Shown here in pieces: positions 20,019-30,941 of a stretch of DNA of 64,000 nt. The stretch comes from Spiroplasma clarkii (GTDB lineage Bacteria; Bacillota_I; Bacilli_A; Mycoplasmatales; Mycoplasmataceae): positions 744,001 to 808,000 of the forward strand of contig NZ_CP024870.1 in assembly GCF_002795265.1 (NCBI RefSeq), in the 5' to 3' direction. Position 1 is the stretch's first letter. Each line of letters begins with the position of its first letter. A model generated the notes under the pieces. The model was not told the origin of the DNA. It did no database searches and worked only from the letters and a program-made list of their open reading frames with translations. Both the position numbers and the translations under genes were made by a program.

Positions 20019-20708
20019 TTATTTTTTGTCTTTTGTTGGGGTGTTAATTTGACACTCTTTTTTTATTCAATCATTTTCAATAATAATGCGATCAAGTTCA
20101 AAACCACAATCAAAATGACCTGGAAACAATGAGTAACCTGGATAAAAGTTTTCAATTAGATAAATAAAGTTATTTAGAAGTTTTTCTTCATCATAAGCTG
20201 TTGTTGAAATTGTTAAGGGATTTTTATTTAAAAAGATACTATCACCATTAAAAATACATTTTAAGTCAGGGAAAATAATGGCGATTGAACCTTCTGTGTG
20301 TCCTGGACAAGTAATAATTTTAAGATCATAACCATTAATTTTCATTTCACAATTTTCTGAAATTACTTTGAGATTCTTAAATGGATCAGCAACCCAACCT
20401 TCATTTTCAATATTATAATAAGCACTAGTGTTTTTATTTGGGTCAAATAGCATTAATAAATCTGCTTTACCAATGTAAACACTTTTAGGATTATGTTGTT
20501 TTACTATATCATTAATTCCATAACAGTGAGAAAAGTGACCATGAGTTATAAAAATATCAGTAATGATAATATTTTTTTCACTTGTAAAAGTTAAAATATC
20601 ATTATACTGGCCATTTGCAGTATCAATTAAAATACCTTCATTGTTATTGTTGTACAACAAATATGCATTCGTATCTCTAAAGTTTTTATCAGTAAATACT
20701 TGTATCAT
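20019..20708 (-). CDS. Metallo-beta-lactamase-fold hydrolase (glyoxalase II-like), 229 aa
   Basis: The fold is marked by ITHGHFSH (residues 54-61), CPGHTEGS, FNGDSIF and LFPGHF, matching the order of metal ligands in glyoxalase-II/YcbL-type enzymes. The first motif should read T-H-x-H-x-D-H; here the Asp is Ser60 (TCT codon at 20529-20531), so one ligand of the second metal is missing. Substrate unknown. The start ATG follows AAAGGAGTAG. A TGA-Trp near the end extends the C-terminus to 20019. Confidence 0.85.
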
Positions 20709-20757
20709 TTGTACTACTCCTTTTTCTCAAACCCTTACAATTATACATATAAAATGT

Positions 20758-20796
20758 AAAAAATAATTATTTTTTTTAAAAAAAATAATTATTTTT
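20758..20796. repeat. Perfect A/T palindrome between MBL and MATE genes
   Basis: An almost purely A/T inverted repeat (arms of about 19 bp, 20758-20777 and 20778-20796) forms a long hairpin. It lies downstream of the MATE-like gene and upstream of the MBL gene. A second, shorter hairpin (AAACTAAAT/ATTTAGTTT, 20835-20854) is closer to the MATE stop. Together they may terminate the MATE transcript. Confidence 0.6.
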
Positions 20797-20867
20797 CTGA
20801 ATTAGGAAGCGATATTATCTCTTAGTGTCATCAAAAACTAAATAAATTTAGTTTCTAACAGTATTGT

Positions 20868-22199
20868 TTAACCTATTTGTTTTGTAGTCAGCCATAGTTT
20901 CTTATTATAATAAATAAGATAACAACAATTTATGAATAATGCTGCTAAAAAATTACAACCAAAAATTATGATTACAAGAGATAAATTTGTTTTCATTAAA
21001 CCTAGTGAGGCTAAAATTAAACCAGGAACATAAAGAATTAGCACCATGATTAAACTTCTTAGCAGAGCTAATTTTTTGAAATCTCCAATTTTTGTAATTC
21101 CTCCAATGAGTTCATTTAAAATCTGAGAAAAGTAAAAACCACTTAGTATCACAAAAAAAGACATTGCTTTTTTTGTGAAATGCTGATCGGGTCAAGTAAA
21201 TCAATTGATTATTTGGTTGCCTGCAAAAAGCATTATTAATGTTAAAAGCAAAAAATAAAAAATGGGTACAAGACTCAACATAACAAATTTTCTTTTAATT
21301 AAACCATGATTAGTTTGATAGTATTTTTCAAATTTATAAAAATTAACTGTTGGAATCAAGATTAGATTTCAAAAGATGGTATTTATAATTCATAAGGTTG
21401 TGGTCTGACTAAACATTGAGATGTAATATGATATTAAAAATAAAAAAAACATATTTCTCAAGCATGACTCAATAAAAACCATTGTCATATTTTTAAGAGC
21501 AGTTTTGTTGAATTTAATTTTTTCAATTTTAAAGATATTTTTATCAGTTAGATTTAAAATTACAAAGATAAAACTTATTGATAAACAAATTAAAGATGAT
21601 AAAAATAAACTTAACCCAAGTCCAGCATAGGTTTGATTTTCAATTTTAACATTAATAAAAACTAAGTCCAGAGCAATAATAAGAACTATTCTCAATAATA
21701 AGTTTCAATAAATTGCTTTATAACTTTTGGTGGCAACTAGAAGAGCTAGATTTAAAATTAAAACTGCAGTAATTACTTTATTCCAGATCATTAATTCAAA
21801 ATAGATTGGTTCTTCTGAAGCAATTTTGGTAAAGAAAAAACCTAAATAATCTTTAATACTAAAAGTTAAGATTAGTGCTATCAAAGAATAACAAAAAAAA
21901 GTAAATCAAAACCCAATTTTATAAGTGCTTTCTGATTTCTTTTGATTTAAACTAAGACAAATCATTGAAAATAATACTAAAACAATTCCCTCATTTAATG
22001 GTTCAGTCAAAATTTCTACCTTGTTTCATTGACTTAGAATGTCTCATTTAATGCTATTTTGGTCAATAAGGTTTCCAATCAACTTAGTTCTAAAAATTAA
22101 GATAAACAATTGGAGTAAAGCAATTAAAAAGATGATTAAAATGCAGTTTAAATTTTTATTTAAACTTTTTTTGCTTAATATCTCAACTCCATTTTTCAT
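20868..22199 (-). CDS. Multidrug/MATE-like integral membrane protein, 443 aa
   Basis: Reading TGA as Trp gives one 443-aa protein with about twelve hydrophobic helices. The length, helix count and NQTYAGLGLSLFLSS in the middle fit the MATE/polysaccharide-flippase superfamily; I see no decisive signature, so the assignment is by architecture. Such proteins export drugs or lipid-linked molecules using ion gradients. The start ATG 22199 follows AGGGTGAA. It has its own 3' hairpins and appears monocistronic. Confidence 0.65.
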
Positions 22200-22308
22200 A
22201 AATTCACCCTAATCTCAAAGTTTTATTAAATTACATACCTTTTTATTATAAATTATTTTTAGTAAGAAACTTTTAAAAATAATAAGTGAAAGATTTTATC
22301 AGGCAAAA

Positions 22309-22336
22309 TAAAAAGAGGTTATTTACCTCTTTTTAC
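22309..22336 (-). terminator. Terminator of the tkt-yneF unit
   Basis: AAAAAGAGGT pairs with ACCTCTTTTT and overlaps the yneF stop codon; a T run follows on the minus strand. Confidence 0.8.
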
Positions 22337-22537
22337 AGCATTCATAGTTTTTTTGATGTCTGCTTCACTGGGTTTTCTCCCCATACTTCTATACATTGCT
22401 CTGATTTGATTTTCATTAATTGGTGGATTGTCTTTTAATTGTTTTTGAATTATTTTTCTAGTAATAATAAAACCAATAATTCCCCCAACAATTAGGCAAG
22501 CAATTCCAATTAAAAGAACCCCTCATCATGTCATCAT
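22319..22537 (-). CDS. YneF/UPF0154 family small membrane protein, 72 aa
   Basis: A single N-terminal helix (WWGVLLIGIACLIVGGIIGFII) is followed by the family's conserved tail: NPPINENQIRAMYRSMGRKP and then a basic end. The function of this Firmicutes/Mollicutes family is unknown. The start at the first of two adjacent ATGs (22537) has AGGAG 8 nt upstream. It lies 43 nt after tkt and shares its terminator. Confidence 0.9.
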
Positions 22538-22580
22538 AATAATCTCTCCTTTTGATAATCTATGTTATCATAACACACTT

Positions 22581-24545
22581 TTACTTAAGTAATTTAATGA
22601 TTTTATTAGAAATTTCATCAGCTGTAAATTTAATGTGTTTAATTACATCTCCAAATGGAGCAGAGTAACCATAAGTATCAATTCCAAAGGCATGACCACT
22701 GTCTCCTAAGAAACGATGTCATCCAAAAGTTGACCCAAGCTCAATTGAAAATCTTTGAGTTTTTTTATCAACCACTGTATCTATGTAACTTTGATCTTGT
22801 TTCATAAATTCATTCATATTTAGCATTGAAACTACATTCACTTTGTGTCCTTGAGCTTTTAATTTTTCTTTAACATCAAGAGCCACAGCAACTTCACTTC
22901 CAGCTGCTAATAGTGTAATATTTGCTCCAACTTCTTTACTGATTAAATAACCACCTTTTTTTGCATTGTCAATCAAATCTTGGTGAGTTAACTCTTTTAA
23001 ATTTTGACGTGTTGCCACAATTACACTTGGTTTATTCTTATCATTTAAAGCAGTTCAATAACTGGCAATTGTTTCTTGCATATCACAAGGTCTAAAAACA
23101 TTGATATTTGGCATACTTCTTAACATTGCCAACTGTTCAATTGGTTGGTGGGTTGGCCCATCTTCTCCTACTGCAATTGAGTCATGTGTAAAAATGTACA
23201 ATGCTTGTAATCCCATGATTGAACTTAATCTAATTGCTGGTTTCATATAATCTGCAAAAACAAAGAAACCAGAAGCAAATGGTAGTAAACCTTGGTGTAA
23301 AGCAATTCCATTATTAATTGACCCCATTGCAAATTCTCTTACACCATACATAATGTTTCGCCCAGTTTTATTTTCAATGTCATAATTTCCATCAGCACCT
23401 TTGGCTTTAGTAGATTCAGTTAAGTCTGCACTTCCACCAATAAAACCACTAACAGTTTTGTTTAAGTAGTTAATAACACTTCCTGATGATACTCTGGTTG
23501 CTTGTTCAGCATTAGTGTTTAATTTCAACAATTCATCAAGATTAACATTTCAGTCCTTGTTAATTGCTGCAGTTAATTGTGCCATTTGTTGGGCATTGTT
23601 TTTTTGGTATTCAGCAAATAATTTGTCTCATTTTTCATTAGCTTCTTGTCCTCTAATTAGCACAGTTTTTTTGTAAAATTCATAAATATCTGCACTAATT
23701 TCAAAGGGAGCAGCAGATCAGTTAAAGTATTTTTTAACTGTATCAATATCATTACCTAGTGGAGCTCCATGAACTTTTTGAGTTCCCTCATTTGTTGCTC
23801 CAATTCCAATTACTGTTTTAACTTCAATGTAAGATGGTTTTTTTGATTTTTTAGCTTTTTCAATAGCTTTTTCAATAGCATCAACATCTTCACCATTATA
23901 AACAATTTGCACATCTCAATTAGCTGCTATAAATTTTTCTTGCATATTTTCAGCTTGAGCTACTGCTACAGGTGCATCCAATTGGATGTCATTTGAATCA
24001 TGTAAAACAATTAATTTATTTAATTGATACCTTCCTGCAAAAGACATTGCTTCTTGACAAACACCTTCTTGTAAATCTCCATCCCCACATAAAACATAAG
24101 TATAGTGATCAATTAGTTCTTTACCTTTTTGATTGTATTTTGCTGCTAAATGACTCTCTGCCAATGCCATACCAACTCCCATAGCAAATCCTTGTCCTAG
24201 TGGACCTGTGGTAGCATCAACACCCTTTGTGTGACCATATTCTGGGTGTCCAGGAGTTAATGAATTTAATTGTCTAAATTTTTTTACCTCTTCAATTGGT
24301 AAATCATAGCCTGCTAAATGCAAAGCAGAATATAAAAGACCACTCCCATGTCCTGCACTTAAGACAAATCTATCACGATTAAATCATTGTGGATTTTGGG
24401 GGTTTATGTTCATTACTCTAGTAAATAGTGTATAAACAATTGGTGCAGCTCCAAGAATGATTCCTGGGTGCCCTGAGTTTGCTTGATTGACAGCATCAAC
24501 TCCCAAAATTCTCATGGCATTTAAATTTTTGTTATTTTTATTCAT
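22581..24545 (-). CDS. tkt: Transketolase
   Basis: Thiamine-diphosphate enzyme of the pentose phosphate pathway, moving two-carbon units between sugar phosphates. The N-terminal half shows [26 protein letters not shown] and [15 protein letters not shown]; the ThDP motif begins [15 protein letters not shown]. The pyrimidine half shows [20 protein letters not shown] and the C-terminal domain ends normally. 654 aa, full length. The start ATG follows TTAGGAA. TGA-Trp codons split the frame at several places. Confidence 0.96.
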
Positions 24546-24593
24546 GTTAAAATTCCTAACCTTTCAAAATAAATTATATAATTTTATTTGCAC

Positions 24594-24666
24594 AAAAAAA
24601 AGGTCAAAATTAGAATTAATCTAAATTTACCTTTAAATTTGAAAAAAATTCAATTAATTTGACCTT
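24594..24666 (-). terminator. Terminator of the yqeG-DUF896 operon
   Basis: A long hairpin with arms 24600-24616 and 24649-24666 (AAGGTCAAA...TTTGACCTT, some mismatches) and a nested AAATTT stem is followed on the minus strand by eight Ts. Confidence 0.8.
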
Positions 24667-24670
24667 ATTT

Positions 24671-24700
24671 ATTTTTTAACTTTTTTTAACTTTTTTTAAC
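24671..24700. repeat. Three tandem copies of a 10-bp unit at the end of the DUF896 gene
   Basis: The unit TTTTTTTAAC (first copy one base different) repeats three times across the last codons and stop of the DUF896 gene, encoding the Lys/Val tail. It is a plausible slippage site. Confidence 0.8.
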
Positions 24701-24891
24701 TTTTCTGGGGTAATATCAGTTCCCTGCTCATCAACAACTTTAATGGTTTTTAAATGACCAAGGAAATTGCCGCGAAACTTATTTAAATACTCTTCTCTTA
24801 AAGTTTTTTGTTCTGCTTGTTCGTCAACAGTTAAAGTTCCTGCTTTTTGTTTGGCTGCAAGTTCATTGATTCTTTTTATTAATTGCTCCAT
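24676..24891 (-). CDS. DUF896 (YnzC-like) small protein, 71 aa
   Basis: The N-terminal signature reads [21 protein letters not shown] followed by [17 protein letters not shown], characteristic of DUF896/YnzC, a small helical-hairpin family of unknown function. The C-terminus runs into a short tandem DNA repeat that encodes lysines. The start ATG follows AAAAGGAGC. Last gene of the yqeG-yqeH-ROK operon. Confidence 0.9.
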   Translation of the reverse strand: MEQLIKRINELAAKQKAGTLTVDEQAEQKTLREEYLNKFRGNFLGHLKTIKVVDEQGTDITPEKLKKVKKS

Positions 24892-24905
24892 TTATATTGC
24901 TCCTT

Positions 24906-25874
24906 TTAATATAGTTTTCAGTCATTAATTGCAAAATTTGCACTACCAATTAGATCTGAATCTTCACCCAATTTATCTGTTAAAATTGCTAAGTCATCTA
25001 AGAAAATTTCATTAACATAATTTGGCAGCGCTTTTGTCATTGAATCCATTAAAATTTTTAATAAATCTTTATTATCACAAGATATCATAATAGCTTCGAC
25101 ATCTAGACTTTGGATTAATGATCCTGCTTTGACAGCTAGACAATCACCAAGTTCATCAAAGATTGCTTTGATAGCTTTTGGTCGACCTGTTTCTAAATAA
25201 ATTTCAACAATCTTTCCCACAGTTAATTCTTCTGGATCACTAACCTCTTCAAACCACATAGCAATTTGAGAATCTGGGGCATTGATGTCATCCACAAATC
25301 TTCTTTTAATGGCAGGAAACGACAAGATTTGGTTTGAACATCCTTTTAAACCACAGTTACATTCATAACGAGTTGGAAAACCACCACCATGTCCATTGAT
25401 TCCAGCAAAACCTCTATCTCCAGTTAGTAGTTTTCCATCTAAAATTATTGACCCTCCAAGTTCTTCTCCAATTGAGATGAAAATTAATGAGTAAATAGTT
25501 TTAGCATTTCCTACTCAAAATTCTCCTAGTGCTTTGGCATTGTTATTGTTTAAAACATGACAAGATTTTTTAAATTCTTGTTCGGCCATATCTTTTAAAT
25601 AATAATTTTCTCAACCATTATCTTCATTTTTTCTAACAATCCCAATTTCATGATCAATAAATCCTTGCACAGCAATCCCAATTTTTTCAACACTATTTTC
25701 AAAGTCAATACCAATTGACTCTAAACCTTCAACTACTTTTTCTCGTAAGTTTTTTAATAGTCCTGCTTGAAAATCATGAACTACATAAAATTTTAACTGA
25801 ATGTCCCCATAGTTATTTACTAAGGCAATTTTTGATGAAATTGTTCCGATAACAATAACAAGAATTTGCTTCAT
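24906..25874 (-). CDS. ROK-family protein lacking kinase signature residues, 322 aa
   Basis: ROK proteins are sugar kinases or sugar-responsive repressors. The zinc-binding ROK motif is present (GHGGGFPTRYECNCGLKGC), as are ALGE and the overall length. However, the N-terminal D-x-G-G-T phosphate loop is VIGTISS (8-14), without the Asp, and the catalytic N-D-x-N is NNNN (109-112), Asp replaced by Asn. No DNA-binding helix-turn-helix precedes the domain. So it may be an inactive kinase with a sugar-sensing or binding role. Third in the yqeG operon. Confidence 0.82.
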
Positions 25875-25907
25875 AATAGTTCTCCTTTTTTAATTCAAAT
25901 AATGATT

Positions 25908-27191
25908 TTAGATCATTGCTGGTAAACAAATAACCTTTACTCCTTTTGTTGTAATGGGAACAGTTACACTAACTTGCATCCCTGGGTGAGTTTTAAAATT
26001 GATTCAACCCAATCCTGAAATATGTAAATCAACATTATCTGATTTATCAAACTCAAAATCAATGGTTGTGAATTTTTGATTAACATCTCCAACTCTTGGT
26101 ACTAAACTCACACGATTTTTTTTATAGTAGTTATAAGCATTGTCTGCTTTAGTACGATGTAAAGGCATTTGTTTATTAACATAAAAATGAAAATTTGTTT
26201 TCTTCAATTTATTATTTTGTGGGTCAAGTTGGTTTGAGGTTTTAAAAGTAAATCAAGCAAGTCCCCCATAAAAAATTGATTGCATTGGGTGTAATTGGTA
26301 GGTAATTTGTTTGATTTCTTTTTGAAAGAAGAAAAAATCTCAATAATTTGGTGCAGTAGCAGTAGCAATGTGATGATGTTTTACCAAACCTGGTGTATCA
26401 AAAACATAGTTTTTGGCAGTAAAATTAATTTTAATTTTATCCAAAGTTGTATTAACATATTTTGAGGTTACAATTGAAGGTACTTGTAAATTTTCTTTCA
26501 AACAAGCATTAATTAAGCTTGATTTTCCAGCATTTGAAATTCCAATGATGTATTGATCATAACTAATTGATTTTAGTTCTTTTAAAAGAGCATAAACATA
26601 ATCTAACTTTACTGAACTTGTAAGAATATATTTAGGATTTTTAATTGGTGAGTCTGCAAAAAAGTTTTTAACATACTTGATGATTTTTAACTTGTTAACA
26701 GATTTTGGAATTAAATCAATTTTATTAACCACAATAACTACTTCTTTTTCAGCAATTAATTGTTCTAATCATTCAACTCTGCTTCCAGGTAAATCAAAAA
26801 TATCAACTACATAGTAGTAGCGAATTTTTTCAAGTGATTTGTTAATCTCTTTTAAAATTGCCACAAAATCATCATCATTAATTTCTTGTTCAACTAAACG
26901 ATTGTAATGTTTGATGCGAAAGCATCTAAAACAATAATCTTGTTGAACAATATCTTTGACATAACCTGGTTGAGTTTCATCATCAATTTGTAAAGTTTTA
27001 CCGCAACCAATACATTTCTTGGGTCCATCACCAATAATGTTGGTTGTATTACCAATGCCTCGATCCAATTCTTGTGAACTTATTTTTTGATTTTGTTTGA
27101 TTTTTTTTGCATCAACTCCATGAACTTCCTCTAAGGTAATGTCCTCATCTAAGTTTTCATTAACTGCATTATTATTTTTAAAGAATTTCAT
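25908..27191 (-). CDS. yqeH: Ribosome biogenesis GTPase YqeH
   Basis: Circularly permuted GTPase required for 30S subunit maturation in Firmicutes. An N-terminal zinc finger (KKCIGCGKTL ... YCFRCFRIKHYN) precedes the G4 motif VNKIDLIPK, G1 GISNAGKSS, and G3 DTPG, in the permuted order G4-G5-G1-G2-G3. 427 aa. Start ATG 27191 behind AGGAGGGAATT, overlapping yqeG by 14 nt. TGA-Trp codons join three parts. Confidence 0.94.
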
Positions 27192-27759
27192 AATTCCCTC
27201 CTAATTCTCCTTCATTATAAAAACCTTCATGTAAGATATTTTTTTGAGCCAATCGCTTAAAGACTATGTTTTCTAAAAACCCCACAAGCTTTGAACCCCC
27301 ATCATTCCTACTTAAAGGTGTTATTAAAATACTTTTGATGTGACTGCGATTTGCCACTAAAACATCTGTGATTAATTGATCACCAATTAAAACAATTTCG
27401 CTTTCTTTATATGGTAAAAGTTTTCTGACAAATTTCATTTTACCTAATAGTGGTTTTTTACAATCTCAAAAGTAATTTTTAATCCCAGCTTTTTTGGCAA
27501 AGTTTTCAACTCGACTACGAACATTGTTTGAAAATAAAACAAATTCCATATTTTGTGCATAAACTGATTTTACAAAGTTAATTACATTTGGACTGGGAAT
27601 GCGTTCATTTCATCCAATTAAGGTGTTGTCCATATCACACATAACTAATTTAATTCCACTATTTCGCAATGAATCTAAGTTGATTTTTTTATAGCTTTCT
27701 AAATAAATTGAAGGTTTAAAGTAGTTCAACATTAAAAAACCTTTTTTCTTTTTAGACAT
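27178..27759 (-). CDS. yqeG: YqeG-family HAD phosphatase
   Basis: HAD-IIIA type phosphatase, usually encoded next to yqeH as here. Motif I is CDMDNTLI, motif II includes LFSNN, and motif IV is GDQLITDV. 193 aa. Start ATG 27759 follows GGGGGTGCC. It overlaps the yqeH start, indicating translational coupling. Substrate is not known from sequence. Confidence 0.92.
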
Positions 27760-27843
27760 ATGGCACCCCCAATATTATTACTAATATTATACATTTTTTT
27801 GCTTTTAAATTACTGGTTTGCAATAAAATAAGTTGTAAAAGTG

Positions 27844-27882
27844 AAAAAAAGAACACCTTTCAGTAAAGAAATAGTGTTCCTT
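27844..27882 (-). terminator. Terminator of the amino acid permease gene
   Basis: GAACAC (27851-27856) pairs with GTGTTC (27874-27879); a T run follows on the minus strand. Confidence 0.6.
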
Positions 27883-27890
27883 AATTAAAG

Positions 27891-29495
27891 TTATTTTGTA
27901 ACTTTAGCAGTTTTTGGTTTTGTTTTGGCAATTTTTGCAGTTCCTTGTGAACCATCAGTACCATTTAACTTAGCTTTTCTTTCTACATTTAAATATCAAA
28001 CTAAAACACCAACACCCATAAAGAAGATAAATCCTCCAAAAATTAATAAGAAATCAATTAAAGCATTAGACCAATCGGCTTTTCAAGTTACTGGACTTGG
28101 AACAGTTCCAAAGAAAAAGGCAATTGATAAAAGTATTAGTGAAATGATTGAGATTGTAATTGGAATTCATTTATTTTTGAAGAAAACAATTGATCTTTCT
28201 TCATCATCCATTTTTAATCTTAATCTAATGTAGGCAAAAAAGTAGAAGAACATCTGCACCGTTGCTAGTGAAGTGGCGGCCTGAGTGATTCTTTCAAAAA
28301 AGTCATTTTGCTTAATTGTATTTTTAACAAAATTATAGTGACCTGCTGTTGTTAAACCAAATGCTAACAAAATTACTGTTACTACAATTGCTTGTACTAG
28401 TAAGGCATTTGTAGGCATACCATTTTTATCAGTTTTTGATAAGTATTTTCCCATTACTCCACTTGGAACTTCTGAGAAGAAAACTTTTGCAGGTCCAGCT
28501 GTTCAAAAGAACATTGAACCAAATCCACTAACTGCAGTGATGAACCCAACAATGTGAATAACAACTTTTCCAGCAGTTGAATCAAGTTCTAATCCTAAAA
28601 TTTGGGGAAAGACAAAGTAATATGAATTAACTATACCTCATCTACTAATATTTTCTTGTGTGATTGTAGCACTTAAAACAATGACTCCAATAACCATTAC
28701 AAAGATAACAACCCCCATTCCAATTAATGAAGCAAATTTGAATGATTTTGCTCCACCTTTAACATCTTTGATAAATGCTGACATGGTTTCAATCCCATTA
28801 TATGCAAAGATCAATCATGGAAATGCTGATAAGAAACTTCATCAATCTTCACTTGAAACTGGGTTTCAAGCTGCTGAGTTTCCAAAACCAGCAACTACTT
28901 TTCCAGTTGGAATAGTATAACATAAAGCAATAATGATAAATAGTAATCCTAATGTAATACTAGCCATTCCTCCAATTGTTGTTATTTTTCCAATTCATTT
29001 TGGACCTTGTTTTGAGATGTAAGTTCCAGCTCAAAAGATTAAGATAGCACAACAAGCTAGTACTGTGGTACTCATTCTTGCTGAATTATCTCCTCAACCT
29101 TCTTTTGTTAATAATTCTGTTATTTTGTCAAAGCCATTAGCTCCGTAAACACAATAACTGGTAGCAACTACTGTAAATGGAGCAATTGTTGCAAAGAAGA
29201 ATAAGTTACCAAAATAACTTGCTCAACTTGCTAAGAACCCACCTTTGCCCCCTAAGGCAAAATTACAAAAGCTTCCTAAACCTGACTCTTGATTTTCTAA
29301 TTTTTTAATACTTCCAAATTCTGAAGTAATTAAGACCATTGGAATGGCATAAATAGCCCCCCCAATTAAGAATAGCACTGATGCTAGTAAACCAAATTGA
29401 AAACCATTGTTAATGATATTTCTAAAACCAAAAATGGTTACAAAACTCATAAAGACAACAGCAAATTTGGTTAACGTCTTTGCTCTTTGTGACAT
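27891..29495 (-). CDS. APC-superfamily amino acid permease, 534 aa
   Basis: About twelve to fourteen hydrophobic helices, with the APC-type opening FVTIFGFRNIINNGFQFG and ITSEFGS after helix 2, typical of amino acid/polyamine exchangers (the glutamate/GABA antiporter branch looks closest). Probably imports amino acids. The C-terminus is short and basic. Many TGA-Trp codons. Start ATG 29495 follows AGGAGAAAAA. A ~400-nt non-coding leader precedes it (see separate entry), which suggests regulation at the 5' end. Confidence 0.88.
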
Positions 29496-29906
29496 AATTT
29501 TTTCTCCTATGTTTATTCTATTGTTTTCTTGCTGCTATTTTAAAAGCTAACTCAAAAACATAGTTTCCCTATAAGAATAGTTTTTAATATTAAGTTGTTA
29601 TTAAAATTATTATAATGAAACATTTCTTGAGTGTGTTGTATAATGCACATTCCAAACACATAGATAGCAGGTAACTAGTGTGTTTTAGTGCATAAGTTTT
29701 CGATCAATCACAACAATCTTGCTAATGTGAAGATTTCTTGCTTTTAAATTAATAGTTTTCATAATAACTTCTTGATTTGTCTTAATTATTATATACAAAA
29801 AATCAAAAAAACATATAAAAAAGTAAAAAAAATGTACTTTTTTTGTCACAAATAAGAGTAAATGTACTTGTTTAGTTACTATTTGTAAATCCCATATAAA
29901 TTTAGT
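29496..29906 (-). promoter_or_regulatory. 410-bp gene-poor region: long leader of the permease gene
   Basis: Only long gap of the window. On the minus strand it holds a TATAAT box (29788-29793), a 25-codon ORF (29685-29762), a hairpin with arms AAACACA/TGTGTTT plus TAG/CTA (about 29654-29685) directly after that ORF, and a second TATAAT (29607-29612). No known riboswitch class or T-box motif is recognisable to me. The hairpin has no T run, so it is not a simple terminator. Confidence 0.4.
29685..29762 (-). CDS. Possible 25-aa leader peptide upstream of the permease
   Basis: ATG 29762 opens a frame starting MKTINLKARNLHISK and ending in LMH before TAA. The ribosome site (AAGAAG) is weak and there is no residue run typical of attenuation peptides. 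It could be a leader peptide, a gene remnant or chance. Confidence 0.25.
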   Translation of the reverse strand: MKTINLKARNLHISKIVVIDRKLMH

Positions 29907-30842
29907 TTATTTTTTTATGTATGAGTTTTTAGTATAAGAAAGATAAGAAAATTCATAAATAAATTCTAAAAATACTAAAACTCTTAAAACATCATTGTAG
30001 CAATGATCTATAACTTGTTTGATTGCTTTATTAAGAACTTTATATTCATCAAAATTCATCTTTTTTTGTAAGGGATAAGCATAGAGTTTATAGGCTTTTT
30101 TACACAAGTCATGAATTTCTTCATTTTCAGATTTTAAAATATTATTGCTTCCAACCCCTTCAAATCAATCAAAGAATTTTTTACTACTAGTTAAAGCAAT
30201 CATATCATCTGCTTGTTTTCCCTTGGGAAGATTGTTGGCATTATAAAATTCACTTCCATCACTGCAAGTGTTTGAAAAACTAAATGAGTTTTCTAAAACA
30301 TGATAAATGTCAAAGTAACTAGCATTTAGTTCCTTGGTATCTTTGTTGTAAAAAGCCATATTTAAGGTTTTTCGAGCAAATAATTTTTTATTTTCATTAA
30401 TTCACTGGTTAATGATTTTGATATCATTAACTCCTCCAGCACAGACTATGGTTTTTATTTCCTTATTGCGACACATATTTAAAAAACTCTTAATCATTTT
30501 TGAATATTGGTCATAAAAATCATAGTCTGAGTCATTAAAGGCTCTTTTAATGGTTATTGACTTAATTGCTTTTTTGTTATTTCTACTAGAAATTTCTTTT
30601 AAAGATTTTGCAAAACTATATTGAATGACATAAACTAAATCCCTATTTTTTTTATCATAGAGTTTGCTTGTAAATTCCCCAGTATCATGGGAGTAGTTAA
30701 CAAATTCAGTATCTAGTACAATAATTGGAAATTGAATATTTTCAATTGCACTTCGTGCCATTTTCCGATCAAACCTAAAGGTTTGATGTTCATTAATTAA
30801 AAAAAACCCATCACCAATTATACTTATTGAATTCTTTTTCAT
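29907..30842 (-). CDS. Unrecognised protein with DEDD-exonuclease-like pattern, 311 aa
   Basis: Start ATG 30842 follows TAAGGTGG; two TGA-Trp codons join three parts. IIVLDTEFVNY (residues 40-50, D44 and E46) resembles exonuclease motif I, VCAGGVNDIKIIN (D140) resembles motif II, and GKQADDMIAL (D212/D213) resembles motif III of the RNase-T/KapD type 3'-5' exonucleases. The His or Tyr of the last motif is not evident. So an exonuclease fold is plausible; activity is unproven. Monocistronic; divergent from the 30942 gene. Confidence 0.72.
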
Positions 30843-30912
30843 TATAAGTCCACCTTACTTAATGACATTATTATAACAATTTTTTAACTTATAATAAAAT
30901 TTAATGATATAT

Positions 30913-30918
30913 TATAAT
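30913..30918 (+). promoter_or_regulatory. Probable -10 box for the 30942 gene
   Basis: TATAAT 23 nt before the start codon in a short divergent gap; -35 is not clear. Confidence 0.4.
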
Positions 30919-30941
30919 AGTATGTAAGGTGGAATTAGACA

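Noticed and set aside
19997-20022. Hairpin near the MBL stop considered as terminator
   Set aside because: Stem is imperfect and lacks a clear T run on the minus strand.
24594-24666. Possible riboswitch before tkt
   Set aside because: The structure is better explained as the terminator of the upstream operon, because eight Ts follow the stem directly.
27925-28920. Plus-strand frames of 102 and 86 codons opposite the permease
   Set aside because: Shadows of the long permease frame once TGA is read as Trp.
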